DNA from: Spirochaetales bacterium
Lineage (GTDB): Bacteria > Spirochaetota > Spirochaetia > Sphaerochaetales > Sphaerochaetaceae
DNA: 6,037 nucleotides
Direction: 5' to 3'
Assembly (NCBI GenBank): GCA_022784805.1
Contig: JALFYG010000220.1
Coordinates: 1-6,037 of the forward strand
The translations under genes were made by a program, and so were the position numbers. The first letter of the stretch is position 1, and each line of letters opens with the position of its first letter. The notes beneath the pieces were generated by a model. That model worked only from the letters and a program-made list of their open reading frames with translations. It had not been told where the DNA came from and made no database searches. Shown here in pieces: positions 1 to 4,747 of the stretch.

Positions 1-1164
1 GACTACTCTTCTTATTCGGCCTTGGAGTGTCCCTATCCTACATATACTTATCCATGCCACGCCACTATTCTTACTGGCCGTTGGCCAAAGGACCATGGGA
101 TTTATCATAATGAGCCCTTTGATCCTGAAAGAACCAAGACCCGTTGGTTCTGGTGGGCAGATGACTTGAAAACGGAAAATGCAATTGAGTTTGCACACAA
201 TAGTGGCTTGAAAGTCGCCTCCGTCACGTGGCCTGTGACAGGAGGAGCCAAAGGGGACTGGGTCATTCCTGAGATTTGGCCTCAGAGAGGAGAAGATGCG
301 GACACTGTCTTTATCCCCTACTCCAGCCCTGATGTCCATGAGATATATAGAAGGCACAAAAGCTCACTCTATGATTTTTCTAATCCATTTTATCCAGATG
401 TTTTCGCTACTTTTTGTACTGTGGACATAATAAAGGAAAAGAAACCGGATCTCTTCTTCCTCCACCTCTCTGCTCTAGATACTTTGAGACATAAAACAGG
501 CTCAGAAATAGAGAAGATGGATGAGGCCCTTTCATTCTTGGATGAGAAGATTGGAGATATCCTCTCAGCCATGGAAGAAGCAGGAACCCTCTCTGATTAC
601 ACCTTCTTCATCCTTGGCGACCATGGCCAAATGAATATTGAGAAGGAGTTCGGGATAAACAGAGTCCTCAAGGATATGGGATATATCACCGACAACAAAA
701 ACTGGAAGATAATGGCACATCCATCCTCTTTCAGTGCCGAGATCCATACACAGAATATTACAGAAGAAGAAGCACTGGATGTGTTAAAAAGGATCCAAAG
801 CGAATACCCTGGAGTTATATCTGAAATAAAGACAAAAGGAAGGGCCCTAAAAGAACATAATCTATCAGGACCATTCACCTTTATTATTGAAAGCGTAGGA
901 GGAATTATATTCACTTCCTCCCTCACTGCCCCTATATTCGCCCCCTCAAAAGCTGCCGCCACCCATGGCTATATGCCAAAGCGTGGACCAAAGCCTCCAT
1001 TCATCGCATCGGGAAAGAGAGCCGAAAAGAATAAGAGATATGAAGGAGGAAGGCTAATAGATGAGGTTCCTACAGTCCTCTCCCTCTTCTCCTTGGAGAT
1101 GGAAAATATAGAGGGTAAGGTTCTTCCGGGACTACTTAATCTTCCTCAACATAGAGATCAGTGA
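1..1164 (+). CDS. Alkaline-phosphatase-superfamily phosphodiesterase / nucleotide pyrophosphatase-like protein (5' partial)
   Basis: The frame is open from base 1 to the TGA at 1162-1164, giving 387 codons; the true start lies upstream of the window. The best internal start codon is a TTG at 22 with no ribosome site, and it would fall inside the catalytic region, so I reject it. Residues 11-34 carry the active-site signature of the type I phosphodiesterase/nucleotide pyrophosphatase (ENPP-like) family: PTYTYPCHATILTG followed by RWPKDHGI. By analogy with the ENPP motif PTKTFPNH, Thr16 is the likely nucleophile; the usual Asn after the Pro is Cys here. Further metal ligands expected for the family are visible: D160 and H164 (ALDTLRH), D207 and H208 (GDHGQ) and H322 (THGYMP). 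The first metal Asp must be upstream of the window. Such enzymes hydrolyse phosphodiester or pyrophosphate bonds, often in nucleotides; the substrate here is unknown. The 3' end overlaps the convergent synthetase gene by 29 bp. Confidence 0.85.
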   Translation, partial: DYSSYSALECPYPTYTYPCHATILTGRWPKDHGIYHNEPFDPERTKTRWFWWADDLKTENAIEFAHNSGLKVASVTWPVTGGAKGDWVIPEIWPQRGEDADTVFIPYSSPDVHEIYRRHKSSLYDFSNPFYPDVFATFCTVDIIKEKKPDLFFLHLSALDTLRHKTGSEIEKMDEALSFLDEKIGDILSAMEEAGTLSDYTFFILGDHGQMNIEKEFGINRVLKDMGYITDNKNWKIMAHPSSFSAEIHTQNITEEEALDVLKRIQSEYPGVISEIKTKGRALKEHNLSGPFTFIIESVGGIIFTSSLTAPIFAPSKAAATHGYMPKRGPKPPFIASGKRAEKNKRYEGGRLIDEVPTVLSLFSLEMENIEGKVLPGLLNLPQHRDQ

Positions 1165-1858
1165 TGTCTTTCACTTCCTGCATTATCATATCCAATTGGC
1201 AGTTAAGGGAGGCGCACTCAAGGAGCTTATTTCTCAGCTCTTTCTCTACGTCCTCCGGTATCTCTTTCTTATACATCAAGCGATGCTCGAGAGACGCCCA
1301 CTGATCCATGGCCATGGTTCTCAGTTGGACTTCGACTTTCATCAGCCTCTTCTCATTCTGAAGAAAGATAGGAACTTCCAATATAAGGTGAAGGCTTCTA
1401 TATCCGCTGGGCTTAGGAGAGGCTATATAGTCCCTCTCCTCCACAAGGCGGATATCATCATGGCTTAAGATAGAGTCTTTAAGCATATAGATGTCTTTTT
1501 CAAAGGGACATACAACCCTTACTCCTGCTATGTCGAAGATACCCTTCTCGATGCATTCAGGTGTAAGCGGGATACCCTTTCTTCTTGCCTTCTCATATAT
1601 ATGGTCCAACGTCTTGAGTCGGGCCGAGATACTTTCAATAGGATTTCTGTCATGGGAAAGGGAGAACTGCTCGTCCAGGACCCTGAACTTGGTCTCCACT
1701 TCCATCATTGCACACTTATAAAAAGCCAAAAGTTGTCTCATTGGATAAGTGGAGCTCTGGAGACGCTTCAGCATCTGCTTCTCCATCTTCTTTGTCAGTT
1801 CCTTCTTTCTGTCTTCAATACTATCAAGAATCGGAGATACTAATAACTTATCACCCAT
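1136..1858 (-). CDS. Small alarmone synthetase: (p)ppGpp synthetase of the RelA/SpoT-domain, YjbM/YwaC (RelQ/RelP) type
   Basis: This 240-residue protein is predicted to transfer pyrophosphate from ATP to GDP or GTP, making the stress alarmone (p)ppGpp in the cytoplasm. The RelA/SpoT synthetase domain is seen as PIESISARLK (73-82), DIAGVRVVCPF (109-119), RDYIASPKPSGYRSLH (142-157) and VEVQLRTMAMDQWASLEH (175-192). Glu176 in the EVQLRT motif corresponds to the catalytic glutamate of small synthetases. There is no HD hydrolase domain and no TGS/ACT regulatory region, so it is a stand-alone synthetase of roughly family length. I place the start at the ATG at 1858, because GGGAGA (1871-1866) lies 7 nt upstream and that ATG overlaps the stop of the nitroreductase gene as TGATG. 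In-frame ATGs at 1906 and 1864 are possible; the first would add 16 residues and overlap the upstream gene by 49 bp. The N-terminal 35 residues are rich in Lys and Glu and probably helical. Which SAS subfamily it belongs to cannot be told by eye. Confidence 0.9.
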   Translation of the reverse strand: MGDKLLVSPILDSIEDRKKELTKKMEKQMLKRLQSSTYPMRQLLAFYKCAMMEVETKFRVLDEQFSLSHDRNPIESISARLKTLDHIYEKARRKGIPLTPECIEKGIFDIAGVRVVCPFEKDIYMLKDSILSHDDIRLVEERDYIASPKPSGYRSLHLILEVPIFLQNEKRLMKVEVQLRTMAMDQWASLEHRLMYKKEIPEDVEKELRNKLLECASLNCQLDMIMQEVKDITDLYVEED

Positions 1859-1871
1859 CACCATTTCTCCC
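1856..1871 (-). promoter_or_regulatory. Ribosome binding site and TGATG stop/start overlap between nitroreductase and synthetase
   Basis: On the minus strand GGGAGA (1871-1866) is followed after 7 nt by ATG at 1858-1856. The TGA stop of the nitroreductase gene (1860-1858) shares its last base with this ATG. The geometry decides the synthetase start and suggests translational coupling by terminating ribosomes. Confidence 0.7.
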
Positions 1872-2379
1872 AATGTACTTTTTCTTCCTGGCTGCTTTTC
1901 TTCCACATAGGCTCCCCTTCGTCTCCTTCCTTTCCAAAGGCGAGGACAGAGAATGGAACAATATTATCTGGAAGACTAAGAGCCTTCTTTATGCTCTCTA
2001 TTTTGTCTTCCTGAGGCCAGACTCCAAGCCAGAGGGAGCCTAAGCCCACTGAAGTGGCTGCTATCAACATATTCTCACTAGATGCTGCGGCATCACATGT
2101 CCAATATAGAGGGGCACGCCTGATAACCTTCTCTGTATCTGATGTCACAACGATCACCAGGGGAGCAGTCTTGAGAGGTTTTGCCTCCAATCTTCCTGGA
2201 AGGAGAGACAGAATAGTCTCTTTATCCTCCAAGACTATTAACTCCACAGGTCGTCTGTTACATGCACTAGGAGATGCAAGACCTGCTGAAATAATGGTAT
2301 CTATAAGGCTTTTTTCGACTTTCTCTTCCTCGAATACTCTTACACTTCTTCTTTCCAGAATTGCTTCCAGGGCATCCAT
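1858..2379 (-). CDS. Nitroreductase-family FMN-dependent oxidoreductase
   Basis: This 173-residue protein has the usual length and landmarks of the compact nitroreductase family, cytoplasmic FMN enzymes that reduce nitro groups, quinones or related acceptors with NAD(P)H. Visible landmarks are ERRSVRVF near the N terminus (9-16, the FMN phosphate-binding Arg/Ser segment), ASPSACNRRP (35-44, the equivalent of the common A.SA.N.QP segment), and DAAASSENMLIAATSVGLGSLW (residues 95-116, the conserved helix and GLG turn). The C terminus HWEKW is typical of anaerobe members. The ATG at 2379 is preceded by GGAGGT (2390-2385) with a 5-nt spacer. It is the first gene of a minus-strand operon and is translationally coupled to the alarmone synthetase. 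The physiological substrate is unknown; family members also include dehalogenases and flavin-destructing enzymes, which this sequence does not specifically resemble. Confidence 0.88.
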   Translation of the reverse strand: MDALEAILERRSVRVFEEEKVEKSLIDTIISAGLASPSACNRRPVELIVLEDKETILSLLPGRLEAKPLKTAPLVIVVTSDTEKVIRRAPLYWTCDAAASSENMLIAATSVGLGSLWLGVWPQEDKIESIKKALSLPDNIVPFSVLAFGKEGDEGEPMWKKSSQEEKVHWEKW

Positions 2380-2400
2380 AAAATACCTCCGAAAGAAAAG

Positions 2401-2429
2401 ATATCACTTTTTTTATGACACATTGTAAA
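2401..2429 (-). promoter_or_regulatory. Weak candidate promoter for the nitroreductase-synthetase operon
   Basis: On the minus strand TTTACA (2429-2424, five of six to consensus) is followed after 17 nt by TGATAT (2406-2401, only three of six). Transcription would begin near 2394, just ahead of the GGAGGT ribosome site. The -10 is poor, so another start further upstream in this AT-rich divergent region is possible. Confidence 0.3.
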
Positions 2430-2490
2430 GATATGATGTTTTTTCCTTTTGCGATAGCTGAATTAATTAAAGTTTATATATCCTAACTAT

Positions 2491-2518
2491 TTGCCTTTTC
2501 ATTAAAGAATGCTATATT
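2491..2518 (+). promoter_or_regulatory. Candidate rubrerythrin promoter
   Basis: TTGCCT (2491-2496) and TATATT (2513-2518) are separated by 16 nt, giving a sigma-70-like promoter with transcription starting near 2525 and a leader of about 44 nt before the chosen ATG. An AT-rich palindrome, AATTAATTAA (2461-2470), lies about 20 nt upstream and could act as an UP element or an operator. Confidence 0.5.
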
Positions 2519-2568
2519 TATTTTAGATCAGAAAGATCAAATATTGCTCTATTTGGAGGATGAAGAAA

Positions 2569-3138
2569 ATGAAGAAATGGGTTTGCCCAGTTTGTGGTTA
2601 CGTATATGAAGGCGATGTCCCACCAGAGTTCTGCCCACAGTGTAAGGTTCCAGGAAGCAAGTTCACAGAACAGAAGGCTGACATGGTTTGGGCTGCAGAG
2701 CACAAGGTAGGTGTTGGCAAGGAATTCGGAGCTGACGTTCCAGAAGAAGTAAAGAAGGAAATCATCGATGGTCTCAGAGCTAACTTCGAAGGCGAATGCA
2801 CAGAAGTTGGTATGTATCTCGCTATGGCTAGAGTCGCTCATAGAGAAGGCTATCCTGAAATCGGTATGTACTGGGAAAAGGCTGGTCTAGAGGAAGCTGA
2901 GCACGCTGCTAAGTTTGCTGAACTTCTCGGCGAAGTCGTTACAGACAGCACAAAGAAGAACCTCGAAATGAGAGTCGAAGCTGAGAACGGCGCTACAATG
3001 GGAAAGACAGAGCTTGCTAAGCTTGCTAAGAAGTACAACCTCGATGCTATCCATGACACAGTTCATGAAATGGCTAGAGATGAAGCTAGACATGGAAAGG
3101 CTTTCGCTGGTCTCTTGAAGAGATATTTCGGAAAGTAA
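2569..3138 (+). CDS. Reverse rubrerythrin (rubredoxin-first NADH-peroxidase-type rubrerythrin)
   Basis: This 189-residue protein is predicted to reduce hydrogen peroxide (and in clostridial homologues also oxygen) in the cytoplasm, taking electrons from NADH through partner reductases. A rubredoxin-like iron site comes first: C6, C9, C22 and C25, as CPVCGY and CPQC. The ferritin-like four-helix domain follows, with di-iron ligand motifs GECTE (75-79), EEAEH (108-112; E109xxH112), E137/E139 before NGA, and DEARH (171-175; E172xxH175). The rubredoxin-before-ferritin order is the reverse of classical rubrerythrin and matches the Clostridium acetobutylicum revRbr type. I chose the ATG at 2569: GGAGG (2555-2559) then has a 9-nt spacer, whereas the ATG at 2560 abuts it with no spacer and would only add MKK. 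Codon use is strongly biased: all seven Arg are AGA and all seven Thr are ACA, which suggests high expression. The gene stands alone, between its own promoter and a strong terminator. Confidence 0.93.
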   Translation: MKKWVCPVCGYVYEGDVPPEFCPQCKVPGSKFTEQKADMVWAAEHKVGVGKEFGADVPEEVKKEIIDGLRANFEGECTEVGMYLAMARVAHREGYPEIGMYWEKAGLEEAEHAAKFAELLGEVVTDSTKKNLEMRVEAENGATMGKTELAKLAKKYNLDAIHDTVHEMARDEARHGKAFAGLLKRYFGK

Positions 3139-3155
3139 TCGACTTTATGTCTGAA

Positions 3156-3187
3156 AAATAGGGTACCTTTGGGTACCCTATTTCTTT
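3156..3187. terminator. Intrinsic terminator, probably bidirectional, between rubrerythrin and the lipoprotein gene
   Basis: A perfect 12-bp stem, AAATAGGGTACC (3156-3167) with GGTACCCTATTT (3172-3183), encloses a TTTG loop. On the + strand it ends in TATTTCTTTT, 17 nt after the rubrerythrin stop. Read on the minus strand the stem is followed by a run of five T, so it can also end the lipoprotein transcript. Confidence 0.88.
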
Positions 3188-3201
3188 TAGTTAATCTAAC
3201 T

Positions 3202-4059
3202 TTAGATTATATCAATATTTACACTACCAGATGTGGTTTTTATCTCGCAGATTCCTCCATTATTTGAATAAGGGATGTTGATACTACCAGAGGTACTCTT
3301 TGTCTTAAATCTCTTCTCTGACAGAAGTGTTCCCTTTACGCTTCCGCTGGTGGATTCTATGTAGATTTCGTTTCCATCGCATTTATCGAGGTTAATAGAG
3401 CCGCTGGTTGTTTCAAGGGTCATCTCATCTGATGCCGTTACATTCTTCAGTTTGATGCTACCGGATGTACTCTTGGCCTTTATCTCTTCTCCATTTATGT
3501 CTGTGATAGTGACTGATCCGCTTACAGATCTGCAGTCGACTTTGTCTGGAGAGGAATAAGAAGAGACTGTGACACTTCCGCTGGTGCTCTCTGCTTCTAT
3601 CTCGTCTTTCACAACGGAATAGAACTTTACACAGCCGCTGGTGGACTCCAACTCAACTACATCAAATGCCAAGCCTTCCTGGACTTCAATTCTTCCTGAC
3701 ACAGACTGGATCTTGAGACTTGAATACTCTTTCTCCGGGAGTTCTATTTCTACTATCACCTCTTTGAAGGAAGAGAAGAACATGAAGCCCAATACTCTCT
3801 TCTGTCTGTCGATTTTCAACACTCCGTTTTTGACTTCAACCTTACGATAGACACTCTTGTTCTCATCTGCCGTAACCCTACACTTTCCATCTGTTGATGG
3901 CATGATGATTATTGAAGCATCCATATCATCAACTTCAATGGATCTAAATGTATCTTTCACTTCATAAACCTCTTTTTCATAACCTGAGCAGCTCACTGCA
4001 CAGGAATTAAGAAGAGCGATGAAGCATAGGGCAAAGCATGTAAGTAATATCTTTTTCAT
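3202..4059 (-). CDS. DUF4097-type repeat lipoprotein (putative surface or periplasmic beta-helix protein)
   Basis: The 285-residue product begins with a lipoprotein signal: KK at 2-3, a hydrophobic stretch 4-17, and a relaxed lipobox LNSC with Cys20 as the likely lipidated residue. Asn at -2 is atypical, though relaxed lipoboxes occur in spirochaetes; Cys24 follows closely. Residues about 30-118 form a beta-rich lead-in. From residue 119 to the end there are nine repeats centred on S/T-[TV]-S-G, such as ESTSGSVTV and KSTSGSINI, each 19 or 20 residues apart. This is the pattern of DUF4097 (putative adhesin) proteins, in which each repeat is probably one turn of a right-handed beta-helix. The ATG at 4059 follows GAGGTT (4071-4066) by 6 nt. 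The protein should be anchored in a membrane facing the outside or periplasm. Its molecular role is unknown; family members often sit near envelope-stress or PspC-like genes, but none is here. Confidence 0.82.
   Translation of the reverse strand: MKKILLTCFALCFIALLNSCAVSCSGYEKEVYEVKDTFRSIEVDDMDASIIIMPSTDGKCRVTADENKSVYRKVEVKNGVLKIDRQKRVLGFMFFSSFKEVIVEIELPEKEYSSLKIQSVSGRIEVQEGLAFDVVELESTSGCVKFYSVVKDEIEAESTSGSVTVSSYSSPDKVDCRSVSGSVTITDINGEEIKAKSTSGSIKLKNVTASDEMTLETTSGSINLDKCDGNEIYIESTSGSVKGTLLSEKRFKTKSTSGSINIPYSNNGGICEIKTTSGSVNIDII
3205..3705 (-). repeat. Nine tandem degenerate 57-60-bp repeats encoding the TSGS turns
   Basis: Successive repeat units in the lipoprotein are 20, 19, 20, 19, 20, 19, 19 and 20 residues long, followed by a terminal 11-residue unit. 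Only the core around Ser-Thr-Ser-Gly-Ser is well kept at DNA level; near-identical blocks of about 12 bases (CCGCTGGTGGA and variants on the + strand) recur, for example near 3344, 3402 and 3633. Most of the rest has diverged, so the array looks old rather than recently expanded. Confidence 0.75.
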
Positions 4060-4094
4060 TCTAATAACCTCAATTTATATTTGTAAGCTCTTAG

Positions 4095-4123
4095 ATATTA
4101 CTTATTTCAAAACAGTTGTTCAA
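4095..4123 (-). promoter_or_regulatory. Candidate promoter of the lipoprotein gene
   Basis: On the minus strand TTGAAC (4123-4118) and TAATAT (4100-4095) are separated by exactly 17 nt. The start of transcription would be near 4088, giving a short leader of about 28 nt ending in the GAGGTT ribosome site. An imperfect dyad (AGATGA 4131-4136, TCATCT 4153-4158) lies just upstream of the -35 and might be an operator. Confidence 0.6.
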
Positions 4124-4195
4124 TATGATAAGATGATATATAGAGAAGAAAGTCATCTATCTTTTGTCTAACCAATAAAAGGTCCTCCTATTCTC

Positions 4196-4223
4196 TTGAT
4201 ATTCCCCACATTTCGTGTAAATT
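4196..4223 (+). promoter_or_regulatory. Candidate promoter of the small RNA unit
   Basis: TTGATA (4196-4201) is followed after 16 nt by TAAATT (4218-4223), four of six matches to each consensus or better. Transcription would start around 4230, right at the first stem-loop of the downstream RNA unit. Promoter strength cannot be judged by eye. Confidence 0.4.
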
Positions 4224-4227
4224 AAAG

Positions 4228-4346
4228 ATGAAGGGAAACCTTCCTTCATGAAGAAGTCGAGTGACGGTTCCGACTCGACGGTAAAATAAAAACTGACCGA
4301 GCGAAGAAATTAGTCGGAGTCAGCTGTACGTTGACTCCGTTTTTTT
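4228..4346 (+). ncRNA. Candidate structured small RNA or leader with intrinsic terminator, family not recognised
   Basis: This unit of about 118 nt lies in a gene-free stretch and has a promoter-like sequence just upstream and a strong terminator at its end. Stem 1 pairs ATGAAGG (4228-4234) with CCTTCAT (4243-4249); an alternative register pairs GAAGG with CCTTC (4239-4243) around a GAAA tetraloop. Stem 2 pairs GTCGAGT (4256-4262) with ACTCGAC (4273-4279) around a 10-nt loop. An A-rich linker (4281-4292) leads to CTGACCGA (4293-4300), which can pair with the 5' arm of the terminator. No reading frame with a ribosome site is present. It may be a stand-alone sRNA or a terminated cis-regulatory leader for nifJ about 400 nt downstream. 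I compared it mentally with guanidine-I, cobalamin, SRP, 6S and TPP RNAs and found no convincing match. Confidence 0.45.
4315..4346 (+). terminator. Strong intrinsic terminator of the small RNA unit
   Basis: CGGAGTCA (4315-4322) pairs perfectly with TGACTCCG (4332-4339) around GCTGTACGT, whose ends can add a G-T and a C-G pair. Seven T follow at once (4340-4346). It points in the + direction, and no protein gene lies ahead of it on that strand after 3138. Confidence 0.88.
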
Positions 4347-4383
4347 ATAGATGAGCGGCTCATTACAAATAAGAATTAAAAGC

Positions 4384-4426
4384 ATCTTCAGCCCTGGAAA
4401 CCTGGAGAAGAAAACACCAGGGAGAT
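4384..4426 (+). other. Dyad with competing partners directly upstream of the nifJ promoter
   Basis: CCCTGG (4392-4397) is complementary to CCAGGG (4417-4422), and outer ATCT (4384-4387) to AGAT (4423-4426). A second CCTGG copy (4401-4405) can pair with the same 3' arm. The 3' arm ends 8 nt before the candidate -35 hexamer. It could be an operator or an RNA hairpin in read-through transcripts; there is no T-run, so it is not an intrinsic terminator. Confidence 0.35.
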
Positions 4427-4433
4427 ATAATTA

Positions 4434-4462
4434 TTGTCCTCAAATCAAGGAAAAAGTATAAT
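4434..4462 (+). promoter_or_regulatory. Candidate main nifJ promoter, implying a long leader
   Basis: TTGTCC (4434-4439) and a perfect TATAAT (4457-4462) are separated by 17 nt. Transcription would start near 4469, leaving about 279 nt untranslated before the nifJ ATG. It is the best sigma-70-like promoter in the window. Confidence 0.6.
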
Positions 4463-4468
4463 TCTTAT

Positions 4469-4747
4469 TCATTTACTTCTTATTTACCTTATTTTTATGA
4501 CTCTAAAGTGAACTATACTACAAACTGAGAGGGGTTTTCTGTCTGAATCGGTAAAAACGATAACGGCATAAACCGAAATAAATAGCTCATCACAATTGCA
4601 ATCTCAAGCTTTTGAGTTTATCCTTAAGTAGAATGCAGATTTTGTATAGGGATATATTGCCCGAATACGGGTCTGCAGGAAAAAAAATGGTTAACACCGG
4701 TCCAGATAGGAATATTCCTTCTGGTTAATACTACAAGGAGGCTCTTC
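4469..4747 (+). promoter_or_regulatory. Long structured 5' leader of nifJ
   Basis: No supportable reading frame lies here, but several stem-loops do. TCGGT (4548-4552) pairs with ACCGA (4572-4576). CTCAA (4603-4607) pairs with TTGAG (4612-4616) around GCTT. TGCAGA (4634-4639) pairs with TCTGCA (4672-4677) and encloses CCCG (4660-4663) with CGGG (4668-4671), leaving a 20-nt 5' internal strand. CCAGA-T-AGGA (4702-4711) pairs with TCCT-TCTGG (4716-4724) around ATAT, with one bulged T. The last hairpin ends 10 nt before the ribosome site. The length and density of structure suggest post-transcriptional control, but I recognise no riboswitch core. Confidence 0.4.
4596..4624 (+). promoter_or_regulatory. 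Weaker alternative nifJ promoter
   Basis: TTGCAA (4596-4601) and TATCCT (4619-4624) are spaced 17 nt apart, each with four of six consensus bases. If used, the leader would be about 117 nt and keep only the last two stem-loops. Confidence 0.22.

Noticed and set aside
1859..1906. Longer synthetase start at 1906
   Set aside because: No good ribosome site could be placed there, it would overlap the nitroreductase gene by 49 bp, and the ATG at 1858 has both a spaced GGGAGA and the TGATG coupling geometry.
2450..2490. PerR-like operator upstream of rubrerythrin
   Set aside because: There is an AT-rich palindrome (AATTAATTAA) but nothing close to the PerR box TTATAATNATTATAA.
2560..2568. Rubrerythrin start at the ATG at 2560
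   Set aside because: It abuts the GGAGG element with no spacer; the ATG at 2569 has a 9-nt spacer and gives the usual MKKWVC N terminus of the family.
2518..2841. Minus-strand frame across the rubrerythrin start
   Set aside because: It is antisense to an unambiguous rubrerythrin, has no ribosome site of note and no family resemblance; other overlapping antisense frames in the window were dismissed for the same reasons.
4263..4301. GGTTCCG and CCGAG pieces resembling guanidine-I (ykkC) or cobalamin riboswitch fragments
   Set aside because: Only short fragments match; the remaining conserved core segments of both classes are missing and the element is too short.
4351..4461. 36-codon ATG frame right after the RNA terminator
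   Set aside because: No ribosome site (the start follows the T-run directly), no recognisable product, and the end overlaps the nifJ -10 hexamer.
4525..4533. CTGAGAGG in the nifJ leader as part of a TPP riboswitch, attractive because PFOR uses TPP
   Set aside because: The rest of the TPP core (an ACCCTT-like segment followed by GAACCTGA and the GGATAATGCC region) is not present downstream.
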